The notes below the pieces were generated by a model, which saw nothing but the letters and a program-made list of their open reading frames with translations, had not been told where the DNA came from and made no database searches. A stretch of 64,000 nucleotides of DNA from Halobacillus salinus (GTDB taxonomy: Bacteria > Bacillota > Bacilli > Bacillales > Halobacillaceae), in contig NZ_SRJC01000003.1 in NCBI RefSeq assembly GCF_004684905.1, positions 1 through 64,000 on the forward strand. Reading direction: 5' to 3'. Within the stretch, counting starts at the first letter, position 1. Every line of letters begins with the position of its first letter. Of this stretch, positions 9,115 to 17,407 are shown one piece after another. The translations under genes were made by a program, and so were the position numbers.

Positions 9115-9128
9115 TGAAAGCATTTTCA
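9115..9128 (+). promoter_or_regulatory. Weak cre-like site upstream of pckA
   Basis: TGAAAGCATTTTCA matches the CcpA consensus TGWAANCGNTNWCA at all but the central G. It lies about 10 bp upstream of the pckA -35. A single near-match in AT-rich DNA is weak evidence. Confidence 0.3.
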
Positions 9129-9137
9129 ACATCAGTA

Positions 9138-9165
9138 TGGACTATTCAAATGAATGTGTTATACT
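9138..9165 (+). promoter_or_regulatory. pckA promoter with an overlapping CcpN-type operator
   Basis: TGGACT (9138-9143), 16 nt, then an extended -10, TGT-TATACT (9157-9165). The stretch TGTGTTATACT (9155-9165) matches the CcpN consensus TRTGHYATAYW at every position and covers the -10. In B. subtilis CcpN represses pckA and gapB during glycolytic growth, so the location is as expected. Confidence 0.7.
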
Positions 9166-9223
9166 AATTTCACATTCAGTCATCCACGAATCATAAATTC
9201 TATAAAAAAGGCGGGTAGACGCG

Positions 9224-10816
9224 ATGAGTGCGATTAATCAAATGTCAGAACTGAACGTCTTATTAGCTCAAGAACACGTTCAACATCAATTGTCAGTACC
9301 ACAACTAGTAGAAAAAATTGTAGCAAGAAACGAGGGCGTGTTAACAGATAAAGGGGCCGTTCGTTCGACTACAGGCGCCTACACAGGAAGATCGCCGAAA
9401 GATAAATTCATTGTCAAAGACAATCATTCCTCCAAAGATGTCGATTGGGGCTCTGTAAACCAACCTATCGAGGAAGATGTATTTACTAATTTGTACCATA
9501 AAGTACTCGACTACTTAAAGACAAAAGAAGAAATCTATTCTTTTAAAGGATATGCAGGCGCTGATCAAGACTACAGGCTTCCGATTCAAGTCCTTAATGA
9601 ATTTGCCTGGCATAACCTTTTTGCACAGCAGATGTTCATCAGACCAGGGAAAGATGAATTGAAGGAACACGACCCAGAGTTTACGGTTATCTCCGCCCCT
9701 ACTTTCAAAGCAGACCCAGAAAAAGACGGCACAAACTCTGAAGCTTTCGTAATGGTTTCTTTCAAACATCGAATTGTTCTAATCGGCGGAACCGAATACG
9801 CTGGTGAAATTAAGAAATCCATTTTTTCTGTCATGAATTACATGCTTCCAAAAAGAGACGTCCTGCCTATGCACTGTTCTGCTAATGTAGGAGAACGCGG
9901 GGATGTCGCTTTATTCTTCGGCCTTTCCGGTACTGGTAAAACTACTTTATCAGCAGATCCAGCTCGAGGGTTGATCGGCGATGACGAACATGGTTGGTCC
10001 GACCAAGGCGTGTTCAACATGGAAGGTGGATGTTATGCAAAATGCATCAACCTCTCCCAAGAAAAGGAACCACAGATCTTTGATGCTATCCGGTTCGGTG
10101 CTGTACTAGAGAATGTTGTTTTGGATTCGGAAACACGACAGGCGGATTACAATGACACATCCTTAACGGAAAACACACGTGCTGCCTATCCATTAGACCA
10201 CATCGATCAATCCGTGAAGCCAAGTGTTGGCGGTCATCCGAACGCCATCATTTTCTTAACTGCCGATGCGACTGGGGTCTTGCCTCCGATCAGCAAACTA
10301 ACAAAAGAACAAGCGATGTATCACTTCTTAAGTGGTTACACCAGTAAATTAGCTGGAACAGAGCGTGGAATCACAAAACCACAGGCGACTTTCTCCGCTT
10401 GCTTCGGTTCCCCATTCCTTCCACTAGCTCCGGCAGCGTATGCAGAAATGCTCGGCGAGAAGATTGACCAGTTCGATTCGCAAGTATACTTGGTCAATAC
10501 GGGATGGACAGGAGGACCTTACGGGGAAGGGTCTAGAATGAAACTCTCCTACACTCGCTCGATGATCCAAGCTGCTTTAAAAGGGGAATTGGATTCAGCT
10601 ACATTCGTACAGGATCCGATCTTCGGCTTACACATTCCTATGCAGTGCCCTGGTGTACCGGATGACGTATTAGTTCCTAAGAATACGTGGGATAATCCAG
10701 ATAAGTACGATGAGAAAGCAAAACAATTAGCGGATCAATTCCATAACAATTTCAGCAAGTTCTCTTATGTAAGTGAGGACATCAAGCAAGCCGGACCTGC
10801 TTACCACAGTTCCTGA
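9224..10816 (+). CDS. pckA: Phosphoenolpyruvate carboxykinase (ATP)
   Basis: 530 residues. It catalyses oxaloacetate + ATP to phosphoenolpyruvate + CO2, the entry step of gluconeogenesis. The kinase-1a loop [14 protein letters not shown] is near 233-246, followed by the metal-binding GDDEHGWSD; the N-terminal [12 protein letters not shown] binds substrate. GGCGGGTAGACGCG before the ATG is a modest ribosome site. It is divergent from metK, monocistronic, and ends at the terminator 10847-10880. Confidence 0.98.
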   Translation: MSAINQMSELNVLLAQEHVQHQLSVPQLVEKIVARNEGVLTDKGAVRSTTGAYTGRSPKDKFIVKDNHSSKDVDWGSVNQPIEEDVFTNLYHKVLDYLKTKEEIYSFKGYAGADQDYRLPIQVLNEFAWHNLFAQQMFIRPGKDELKEHDPEFTVISAPTFKADPEKDGTNSEAFVMVSFKHRIVLIGGTEYAGEIKKSIFSVMNYMLPKRDVLPMHCSANVGERGDVALFFGLSGTGKTTLSADPARGLIGDDEHGWSDQGVFNMEGGCYAKCINLSQEKEPQIFDAIRFGAVLENVVLDSETRQADYNDTSLTENTRAAYPLDHIDQSVKPSVGGHPNAIIFLTADATGVLPPISKLTKEQAMYHFLSGYTSKLAGTERGITKPQATFSACFGSPFLPLAPAAYAEMLGEKIDQFDSQVYLVNTGWTGGPYGEGSRMKLSYTRSMIQAALKGELDSATFVQDPIFGLHIPMQCPGVPDDVLVPKNTWDNPDKYDEKAKQLADQFHNNFSKFSYVSEDIKQAGPAYHSS

Positions 10817-10846
10817 ATACGTTTCCTCATCTCCTCATATAAATCG

Positions 10847-10880
10847 AAACCCGGACGACACTCAGTCGTCCGGGTTTCTA
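10847..10880. terminator. Terminator between pckA and ytkD
   Basis: A perfect 13-bp stem, AAACCCGGACGAC/GTCGTCCGGGTTT, lies between convergent genes. Short T stretches flank both sides. Confidence 0.85.
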
Positions 10881-10881
10881 A

Positions 10882-11349
10882 TTATGCCTCATTATTGATT
10901 TTCAACAGGCACTCTGGCAATACCTCATCCTTCATCATGAAGCTATACCGTTTATTGTGCTTAATTTTTTTCGGAAGTTCTTGAAGTAAAGCGGGACCAT
11001 GGGTTTCAAAGTAGTGGTTCTGGTCGGTAAGGTGCGACACGACAGCATAATAGACATTCTTTATGATCGTTCCGCCTTTCCCTTCCACCATATACTGCCC
11101 TACGTAAGTAAGCTTTTCGATCTCAGCCCCTGTCTCCTCTTTCACTTCTCTAATGGCTGCATCTCGAGCCGATTCTCCCTCTTCTACTTTCCCTCCCGGA
11201 AATTCCAATCCCCGGTCTTTATGTTTGGTCAGGAGCCATTGGTCCTGATAACGGCAAATGACCCATACATGTTTCGGCGACTTTGAGAATGGATGGTCTT
11301 CGAACGATAATTTCACTGGATTATGATAAAAATCATAAAAAGTTTTCAT
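10882..11349 (-). CDS. ytkD: Nudix hydrolase YtkD (8-oxo-dGTPase type)
   Basis: 155 residues with a complete Nudix box at 52-74: GGKVEEGE, then REVKEETGA, fitting G-x5-E-x7-REUxEExGU. B. subtilis YtkD acts as a MutT-like nucleoside triphosphate pyrophosphohydrolase protecting against oxidised nucleotides, including in spores. Its position downstream of and convergent with pckA matches B. subtilis neighbourhood order. Substrate preference is from the family, not the sequence. Confidence 0.88.
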   Translation of the reverse strand: MKTFYDFYHNPVKLSFEDHPFSKSPKHVWVICRYQDQWLLTKHKDRGLEFPGGKVEEGESARDAAIREVKEETGAEIEKLTYVGQYMVEGKGGTIIKNVYYAVVSHLTDQNHYFETHGPALLQELPKKIKHNKRYSFMMKDEVLPECLLKINNEA

Positions 11350-11576
11350 GCTTGATCAACTGCCTTTAACGCATTATGTTTACGTGACTTTTTTAGGTCG
11401 TACCTTGAATCGCTTCTTTTTAAATCGTACCACAAGCCACCGCAAATACAAACTAGAGAGACTAATTCTTTCTCTATTATTCCTCTGAATATTTTTGGTA
11501 AACATTTGAAATAAACGAAACCTTTTCATTATTTCTTCGTATGTACGATTAAGAAGAAAAGGGAGGAATCACATTG

Positions 11577-12404
11577 ATGAAGAAACGAATTGCACTTATC
11601 GGCCTGTTGGCTATGACTATTGTACTTGCAGCATGCTCGGCTGAAGAAGCCCAAGAACTCGAAGAAGTGTTCTCAAAAGCTACAGAAGCTAGTGAGAACT
11701 TAGATAACTTCGCTATGGAAGTTGTTTCAGAACAAACGTTTGAAACAGACGCAGAAGAAGGTTCGTCCCCACTACCAACCGGTGTCCCAATCACGACAAC
11801 CCTTGATTCTGAAATTCAGATGGACCCCATGGCATTTCACCAGACAATCGAGATGGATATGATGGGCAATACGGAAATGGAACAATACTACACAGAAGAA
11901 GGACTATTCATCAAACCATCCGAACAAGAAGGATGGTTAAAAGCACCTGAAGAGATGATGGAGCAACTGAATGCCCTATCTTCTAAGCAGCAGACTCCAG
12001 TTGAGCAGCTGAAACAAGTCGAAGATTACATCGACGAGTTCACTATGGAAATGGAAGATTCAAATTATGTATTAACCTTCTCCTCCAGTGGAGAGGATGT
12101 GCAGAAAATGCTGGAAGATACTATGAGTGACATGCTCCCGGAAGGAACATTCCCAGAAGACATGATGGAGAGCGTTACCATAAACAGCATCAACTATGAA
12201 TACACGATCGATAAAGAAAGCTACTACCCTAAACACATGGTAGTCGATATGAATATGACCATCGAACAAGACGGGGAGAAAGTGACCATCGATCAATCGA
12301 TGGAAGGATCGTATAGTAAATTCAACGAAGTCGGTGAAATCACCGTCCCAGAAGAGGTCATCCAAAACGCTCAAGAAATGCCCGATTTAGGTCAAACTCC
12401 ATAA
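11577..12404 (+). CDS. Secreted acidic lipoprotein, DUF6612-like
   Basis: 275 residues from the ATG at 11577; a TTG one codon earlier is also possible, but GGGAGG spacing favours ATG. A lipoprotein signal peptide ends in VLAAC (Cys20). The mature part is rich in Glu, Asp and Met and begins with a helix (AQELEEVFSKATEA), then alternating beta strands typical of LolA/LppX-like or DUF6612 lipoproteins of Bacillaceae. Acidity is compatible with a halophile. Function is unknown; a lipid- or envelope-stress role would be a guess. Confidence 0.72.
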   Translation: MKKRIALIGLLAMTIVLAACSAEEAQELEEVFSKATEASENLDNFAMEVVSEQTFETDAEEGSSPLPTGVPITTTLDSEIQMDPMAFHQTIEMDMMGNTEMEQYYTEEGLFIKPSEQEGWLKAPEEMMEQLNALSSKQQTPVEQLKQVEDYIDEFTMEMEDSNYVLTFSSSGEDVQKMLEDTMSDMLPEGTFPEDMMESVTINSINYEYTIDKESYYPKHMVVDMNMTIEQDGEKVTIDQSMEGSYSKFNEVGEITVPEEVIQNAQEMPDLGQTP

Positions 12405-12410
12405 AATTAC

Positions 12411-12446
12411 AAAGAAACCGGTCCAGCTTTGGATCGGTTTCTTTTA
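12411..12446 (+). terminator. Terminator of the acidic lipoprotein gene
   Basis: AAAGAAACCG/CGGTTTCTTT stem followed by TTTT, 7 bp after the stop codon. Confidence 0.85.
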
Positions 12447-12564
12447 AGATGATAACTTCTGATAAATGTTAGCGTGCAGCGTGTTAAAGTGATTGAGCAA
12501 AAAACTATAAGGAGCTCCCTTTTGATTTAACGTTAGCCAGCTATAGAGGTTCAAGCTTCTTTTA

Positions 12565-12689
12565 GTAAAGGGGTTGGAGAAACAGGGAGACTCCTACGGG
12601 AGCATAGTACAGTCTGAGACCCCGCACGACCGAAGGGAAGGAGGCTCAGCGGACGCCCTTGGAAAGCGACCTGTTTCTCCAACACCGCT
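12565..12689. repeat. Dispersed structured intergenic repeat, copy 1
   Basis: About 125 bp bounded by the inverted repeat GTTGGAGAAACAGG/CCTGTTTCTCCAAC (12573-12586 with 12670-12683). Nested inside are CTACGGG/CCCTTGG (12594-12600 with 12656-12662, one mismatch) and CTGAG/CTCAG (12614-12618 with 12645-12649). A second copy lies at 33107-33236, with the same order of motifs (ACTCCTACGGGA, AGTACAGTCTGAGACCCC, GAGGCTCAGCGGACGCCC, GGAAAGCGA). It carries no credible reading frame. The remaining part of the 12447-12761 gap shows no other gene. Confidence 0.88.
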
Positions 12690-12729
12690 TCACAAACTTA
12701 ATAGAACCGGAAGTATCTTTTCGACACCG

Positions 12730-12759
12730 AAAAAAGCCGCCCCGAGAAGGAGCAGCCTT
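12730..12759 (-). terminator. Terminator at the end of the men operon
   Basis: On the minus strand, AAGGCTGCTCC, a 5-nt loop and GGGGCGGCTT form an 11-bp stem with three G-T pairs, followed by TTTTTT. It lies 2 bp beyond the stop of the gene at 12762-13073. Confidence 0.85.
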
Positions 12760-12761
12760 TT

Positions 12762-13073
12762 CTACAATTCCAGCACGTTCATCTCTTTAATCAAAGCCTT
12801 CGTTTCATCTTCTCCCCAGTCATAAATCTTTTGAAACGCCACCTTCATAGCTGCATCAAAGTCATCATTGGCCTGGTCTTGATGATAGGGTTGGAATGGA
12901 ACGTGAGAACGCCAAAACGATTCATTATCCGCCATCTCAATTTCATCGAATATTTCTCTTAAAGTAAGAATTTCATCTTCTGTTGCTTGAACGATGAATT
13001 CATCATTGTTCCCATCTTTATTAAGCGAAATCTCTTTAGTGGCAATATTTACGTAATATTTATTTTTGTCCAC
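12762..13073 (-). CDS. Conserved small acidic protein at the end of the men operon
   Basis: 103 residues from the GTG at 13073, which has AAAAGGAGGG upstream; a longer open frame runs into menC but lacks a ribosome site. The protein has an N-terminal segment KYYVNIATKEIS, an acidic helical middle (EDEILTLREIFDEIE) and a conserved-looking HVPFQPYHQDQANDDFDAA, with DWGEDE near the end. Similar proteins occur in other Bacillaceae, sometimes labelled hydrolase, but I see no catalytic signature. It lies 43 bp after menC and ahead of the operon terminator, so cotranscription is likely. Confidence 0.7.
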   Translation of the reverse strand: MDKNKYYVNIATKEISLNKDGNNDEFIVQATEDEILTLREIFDEIEMADNESFWRSHVPFQPYHQDQANDDFDAAMKVAFQKIYDWGEDETKALIKEMNVLEL

Positions 13074-13116
13074 GATCAGCCCTCCTTTTGAATAGTTTGA
13101 GCCATAAGAATGATCC

Positions 13117-14223
13117 TTATGAGTAAACTTCAAAAGTAAAAGAGCGAATCGTCTGTTTTTCCATATATTCTTCATCAACATTAACCCCGATCCCATCACC
13201 TTGCGGCACAATCATCTCTCCGTTAACCACCTCAAGTAAAGGGCTGACAAGGTCCTTCTCAAAGTAACGAGAGGAGCCAGAGAGGTCACCTGGAATAGTG
13301 AATTGTTCAAGGGATGCAAGGGCAATGTTATGAGCCTTGGAAATGCCTGATTCCACCATTCCTCCGCACCATACTGGCACGTTATGTTGCTTACAATAAT
13401 CATGTATGCGCAGCGCTGCTGATAAACCACCTACACGACTTATTTTAATATTGATGATACTGCCACTTTTTAAACGGATTGCTTGAATAGCATCTTCTGC
13501 ACTCATAATCGATTCATCTAGACAAATCGGAGTGACCATCTTCGCCTGGAGTGAACGATGCAGATAAAAATCACCCGCTCTGAAAGGTTGCTCGATCATT
13601 AACAGATTCGCATCATCAAGGGATTGAACGTGCTCTATATCCGCTTCTGTATATTGACCATTTGCATCAATCATAATCGGAAGCTCAGGATCGATAGCTT
13701 GCACGGCTTCGATAAGCTCACGTTCCTCCCCTTTTTTTACCTTTAATTTGAATCGTTGATATCCTTCTTGCTTCAACTGTTTGATATCTTGTTCCAACGA
13801 AGAGGATAGGCTAAGGACAGCTCCTGCTTTCACTGTTTCTCTCGTTCCTCCTATGAGATTTTTCAAGCTCTTTCCGGATTGCTTAGCGAAAAGGTCCCAC
13901 AAAGCTCCTTCGACTCCCGCCTTTGCCATAGGATGACCTTGTATGGAGGAAACGGCGTTTGCAAAATCTTCGGGATGAAGTATAGACGGTAGATCCAAAG
14001 AAGGCAGAAGTATTTCTTTGATGAGATACCAAGCTGTATCATTCGTTTCAGCCGTATAGAAAGGGGTTTCGAACGCTGTCACCTCTCCATATCCGACCCT
14101 TCCCTCTCTATCAATGGCTTTGACTATAATCAATTTACGACTATGAACGGTCCCTTGATGGGTACGGAAAGGGACTTTTAAAGCGAGCTCTACTTCTTGC
14201 ATTTGAATCTGTTCAACATTCAT
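13117..14223 (-). CDS. menC: o-Succinylbenzoate synthase
   Basis: 368 residues, enolase superfamily (muconate-lactonising subgroup). It dehydrates SHCHC to o-succinylbenzoate. The acid/base KxK motif is seen as FKLKVKKG; metal ligands lie in MIDANGQY, MIEQPF and CLDES; the second lysine is in NIKISRVGG. The gene overlaps the 3' end of menE by 11 bp, indicating coupled translation. Confidence 0.95.
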   Translation of the reverse strand: MNVEQIQMQEVELALKVPFRTHQGTVHSRKLIIVKAIDREGRVGYGEVTAFETPFYTAETNDTAWYLIKEILLPSLDLPSILHPEDFANAVSSIQGHPMAKAGVEGALWDLFAKQSGKSLKNLIGGTRETVKAGAVLSLSSSLEQDIKQLKQEGYQRFKLKVKKGEERELIEAVQAIDPELPIMIDANGQYTEADIEHVQSLDDANLLMIEQPFRAGDFYLHRSLQAKMVTPICLDESIMSAEDAIQAIRLKSGSIINIKISRVGGLSAALRIHDYCKQHNVPVWCGGMVESGISKAHNIALASLEQFTIPGDLSGSSRYFEKDLVSPLLEVVNGEMIVPQGDGIGVNVDEEYMEKQTIRSFTFEVYS

Positions 14224-15676
14224 CCTTATGCTCCTCTACTAACGAGGGAAGCCTGCGTCTCACTAATTTGTTGGATGCATTCCTCGGTAATTCCGGAACA
14301 ATATGATATACATGAGGGCGTTTATACTTGGCCAACTTATCTTCCAAAAAACGCTCCATCTCTTCCTGGTTCCACAGTGTGTGCTCTTCGAGAACTAGAA
14401 AAGCAGCCGGAACCTCTCCCCACTTCTCATTGGCGATTCCTGTGACCCCTGCCTCGATCACTCCTGGAAAACTCGATAATACGCTCTCTATTTCTGCCGG
14501 ATACACATTCTCTCCACCCGAAATAATGACATCTTTCACACGGTCGACAACATACAGAAACCCTTCTTCATCTTTGTATCCGAGATCTCCTGTACGGAAG
14601 AATGCTTCATCACTCGCTTCACGGTTATAATACTTCTTAGAAACCATTGGCCCACGAACAAGGATCTCACCTACTTCATATTCTTTCTCCGCATCCACGA
14701 GTAGCTGCGCGGTACTTAATGGTCTACCTGCTGAACCTAGCTTTCTAAGAGCCGAAGAAGGGTCGAGCGTTGCGATTTGGGAAGACGTCTCCGTCATACC
14801 ATACGTTTGAAAAACGGGTATACGTCGTTCAGCTGCACGTTCAAGTAGAGGTTTCGGAACCGGACCACCACCGAGCAGCATGCAGCGGAAATGTTCCGGG
14901 TAAGAGGCTTCTCCCAAGTGATCGAGCAATCTCCTCAACATTACTGTGACGACAGATACATGCGTTATTCCTCTTTCAAAAATCGCTTCCTGAATTATTT
15001 TCTCATCGAACGTTCCCATGTATTCAATGGTCATGCCATACACAACACTTTTCATCAAGATTGAAAAGCCTCCAACGTGAAATAGAGGCAGACAGACGAG
15101 CCATTGATCCTCTTCATGAAGCCCCATATTAAGCGCAGAGGAAATAGCACTATGCCAGTGGTTCCCGTAAGTGTGCATGACAGCTTTCGGGTTACCTGTT
15201 GTTCCCGATGTGTACATCATCGTGTACACATCATCCAAGTCGAACTCTTCCTCTACATCAGATTCCCCAGCATCTCGCGGAATCTCTTCCAAGGAATATT
15301 GGCGGATAGGTAAGTGTTGGCTGGCTTCTTCCCCACGGCCCTTAAGCGAATTGCTAGTAAAGAGGAATTGGACCTCTGCATCCTCAAGTTGAAAGGCAAG
15401 TTCGGCTGGTGTCAAACGAGTGTTCAACAAGACGAGCACAGCTCCAGCATAGCTGCTGGCATGAATGAAAGCGGGAACTTCTTTATGGTTTTCAGCTAGC
15501 AAAGCGATATGAGTACCCTTTCGAACTCCGAGTCCTCTCAAGCCATAAGCAATCTGCCTACTCTCATTTCGTAGTTCCTTAAAGGTTACAATCTCTCCAT
15601 CTGATTGTCGTATGGCTGTTTTGTTCGGATTCGTTTCAGCTTGTTTATCTAACCAATGTGGGATTTTCTCACCCAT
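14213..15676 (-). CDS. menE: o-Succinylbenzoate-CoA ligase
   Basis: 487 residues from the ATG at 15676, preceded by GGAGG; the extended frame upstream covers the menB-menE hairpin and is not expected to be translated. It is an ANL-family adenylate-forming enzyme with the P-loop YTSGTTGNPK (155-164), GMTETS, and the hinge YVVDRVKD. It activates OSB to OSB-CoA in menaquinone synthesis. It follows menB, separated by a hairpin that may tune downstream expression. Confidence 0.96.
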   Translation of the reverse strand: MGEKIPHWLDKQAETNPNKTAIRQSDGEIVTFKELRNESRQIAYGLRGLGVRKGTHIALLAENHKEVPAFIHASSYAGAVLVLLNTRLTPAELAFQLEDAEVQFLFTSNSLKGRGEEASQHLPIRQYSLEEIPRDAGESDVEEEFDLDDVYTMMYTSGTTGNPKAVMHTYGNHWHSAISSALNMGLHEEDQWLVCLPLFHVGGFSILMKSVVYGMTIEYMGTFDEKIIQEAIFERGITHVSVVTVMLRRLLDHLGEASYPEHFRCMLLGGGPVPKPLLERAAERRIPVFQTYGMTETSSQIATLDPSSALRKLGSAGRPLSTAQLLVDAEKEYEVGEILVRGPMVSKKYYNREASDEAFFRTGDLGYKDEEGFLYVVDRVKDVIISGGENVYPAEIESVLSSFPGVIEAGVTGIANEKWGEVPAAFLVLEEHTLWNQEEMERFLEDKLAKYKRPHVYHIVPELPRNASNKLVRRRLPSLVEEHKDEC

Positions 15677-15699
15677 AGGAATTCCTCCAATCATGAAAG

Positions 15700-15730
15700 A
15701 AAAGGAGCAACCCTTGTGGGTGCCCCTTTT
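15700..15730 (-). terminator. Intra-operon hairpin between menB and menE
   Basis: On the minus strand, AAGGGGCACCC/GGGTTGCTCCTT forms a stem with one bulge, then TTTTCTTT. It resembles an intrinsic terminator but lies inside the operon, so partial termination or processing is more likely than a full stop. Confidence 0.6.
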
Positions 15731-15747
15731 GATCATTCTTTATAACA

Positions 15748-16566
15748 TTAAGGGAAGCGAGGGAACTGATCGAAGTCCGGCTTTCTCTTCTCCTTAAAGG
15801 CGTCACGACCTTCTTTAGCTTCATCTGTCGTGTAGTATAGCAATGTTGCGTCTCCACCCATTTGTTGAAGTCCTGCTAGTCCATCTGTATCGGCGTTGAA
15901 GGAAGCTTTCAAGAAGCGAAGAGCAGTTGGGGATTTCTCCAACATTTCACGCCCCCATTGAACAACTTCTGCTTCGAGTTGATCAAGCGGTACAACGGTG
16001 TTGACTAGTCCCATATCTTCCGCTTCTTTCGCACTGTACTGACGGCATAGGTACCAGATTTCACGGGCTTTCTTGTGTCCGACGATACGTGCAAGCAAGC
16101 CTGCTCCGTATCCAGCGTCGAAGCTTCCTACTTTCGGTCCTGTTTGACCGAAGATAGCGTTGTCGGCTGCAATAGTAAGGTCACAAACAATATGTAGTAC
16201 ATGACCGCCACCGATTGCATAACCGGAGACCATTGCCACTACAGGCTTAGGAATCACTCGGATCAGACGCTGTAGATCAAGTACGTTCAAGCGAGGAATA
16301 TGGTCGTCTCCCACATAACCGCCGTGACCGCGTACTTTTTGGTCTCCTCCAGCACAGAATGCATCGTCTCCTGCTCCAGCAAGAACGATAACACCGATCT
16401 TAGAATCGTCACGAGCATAAGCGAATGCATCGATCAACTCATGTACCGTTTGAGGACGGAAAGCGTTTCGTACCTCAGGACGGTTGATGGTGATTTTAGC
16501 GATACCTTCAAATGTGTCGTATAAAATATCTTCATATTCGCGTTCGCGAACCCAATCAAAAGACAT
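15748..16566 (-). CDS. menB: 1,4-Dihydroxy-2-naphthoyl-CoA synthase
   Basis: 272 residues, crotonase fold. It cyclises OSB-CoA to DHNA-CoA. The family-typical loop [15 protein letters not shown] and the oxyanion-hole segment [11 protein letters not shown] are intact, with GSFDAGYG further on. AAGGAGG precedes the ATG. It lies 46 bp after menH within the operon. Confidence 0.97.
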   Translation of the reverse strand: MSFDWVREREYEDILYDTFEGIAKITINRPEVRNAFRPQTVHELIDAFAYARDDSKIGVIVLAGAGDDAFCAGGDQKVRGHGGYVGDDHIPRLNVLDLQRLIRVIPKPVVAMVSGYAIGGGHVLHIVCDLTIAADNAIFGQTGPKVGSFDAGYGAGLLARIVGHKKAREIWYLCRQYSAKEAEDMGLVNTVVPLDQLEAEVVQWGREMLEKSPTALRFLKASFNADTDGLAGLQQMGGDATLLYYTTDEAKEGRDAFKEKRKPDFDQFPRFP

Positions 16567-16612
16567 AAATAATCCTCCTTATTTATCGCGGAATACCGCT
16601 TACATCCATGTA

Positions 16613-17407
16613 TTATTGTATCATGAACTCATCTACTATTTTAGCAAAAATGCTCGGTTTCTCAACATGAATCGCATGACCAGTCTGTTCGACTTCTATC
16701 CATTCTGAATTCAGAAGCTCTTTATGCATGTGTTGATTGATCTGCCGGAACTTGTCATCAAGCTCCCCTGTGACTAACAAGACTGGCACATCCAAAGTCG
16801 GAAGCTGATCCCACCATGAGGGCTGAACCCCTGTCCCCATTCCCATAAGAGACTGGCTGAGTCCGGATGGAGATTGACCTAAGCGCTCCTTGCGTATCAT
16901 GCTTCTCTTCTCTTCAGACAAAGCTTGTTGAGATTCAAATAGGGGTAAAGTCTCCCAGTAGTTAACGAATGCTTCTATTCCTTCTTGAACCATTTTGTCC
17001 ACAAGCGCCTTGTCTTTTGCCTGCCTCGCCAGTTGTTCTTTGGAAGTAGCCAAACCAGGGGAAGCACTTTCGAGCAGCAAACGATCCACTTTTTCAGGGT
17101 ATAATTGAGCGAACGAGAGGGCTGTGCGTCCGCCAAGAGAATATCCTAGCAATGCTACAGAATCAAGTCCCCTATCTTCTAACAAAAGAGATAAGTCACG
17201 ACAAAACTCTTCCATTGTTACATTGCCAATAACTCCAGTTTTACCGTGGCCGGGCAAATCGACTCGAATGAGGCGATAGCCCTCCAAACCCTCAACGACT
17301 TCGTCGAACGTATGCAGCGTACCTGTAAATCCGTGCAATAGGAGCAGCGGCTGACCCTCTCCCTGCTCTTCCACCCAATAGTTGCGGCCTTCTACATGCC
17401 TGTACAT
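16613..17407 (-). CDS. menH: SHCHC synthase, alpha/beta-hydrolase fold
   Basis: 264 residues from the ATG at 17407; a GTG one codon earlier is an alternative. MenH eliminates pyruvate from SEPHCHC to give SHCHC. The nucleophile elbow is GYSLGG (Ser90), the oxyanion segment is LLHGFTGT, and the catalytic His lies in TGHAIHVE. The start overlaps the menD stop as TGATG, so translation is probably coupled. Confidence 0.93.
   Translation of the reverse strand: MYRHVEGRNYWVEEQGEGQPLLLLHGFTGTLHTFDEVVEGLEGYRLIRVDLPGHGKTGVIGNVTMEEFCRDLSLLLEDRGLDSVALLGYSLGGRTALSFAQLYPEKVDRLLLESASPGLATSKEQLARQAKDKALVDKMVQEGIEAFVNYWETLPLFESQQALSEEKRSMIRKERLGQSPSGLSQSLMGMGTGVQPSWWDQLPTLDVPVLLVTGELDDKFRQINQHMHKELLNSEWIEVEQTGHAIHVEKPSIFAKIVDEFMIQ

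Noticed and set aside
12574-12825. An 83-codon reading frame across repeat copy 1
   Set aside because: It follows the repeat sequence, has no ribosome site, and the equivalent frame is not kept in copy 2; the region is better explained as structured non-coding DNA.
15935-15950. A TTTCTCCAAC-like match to the dispersed repeat end
   Set aside because: It is a 10-base coincidence inside menB without the rest of the element.
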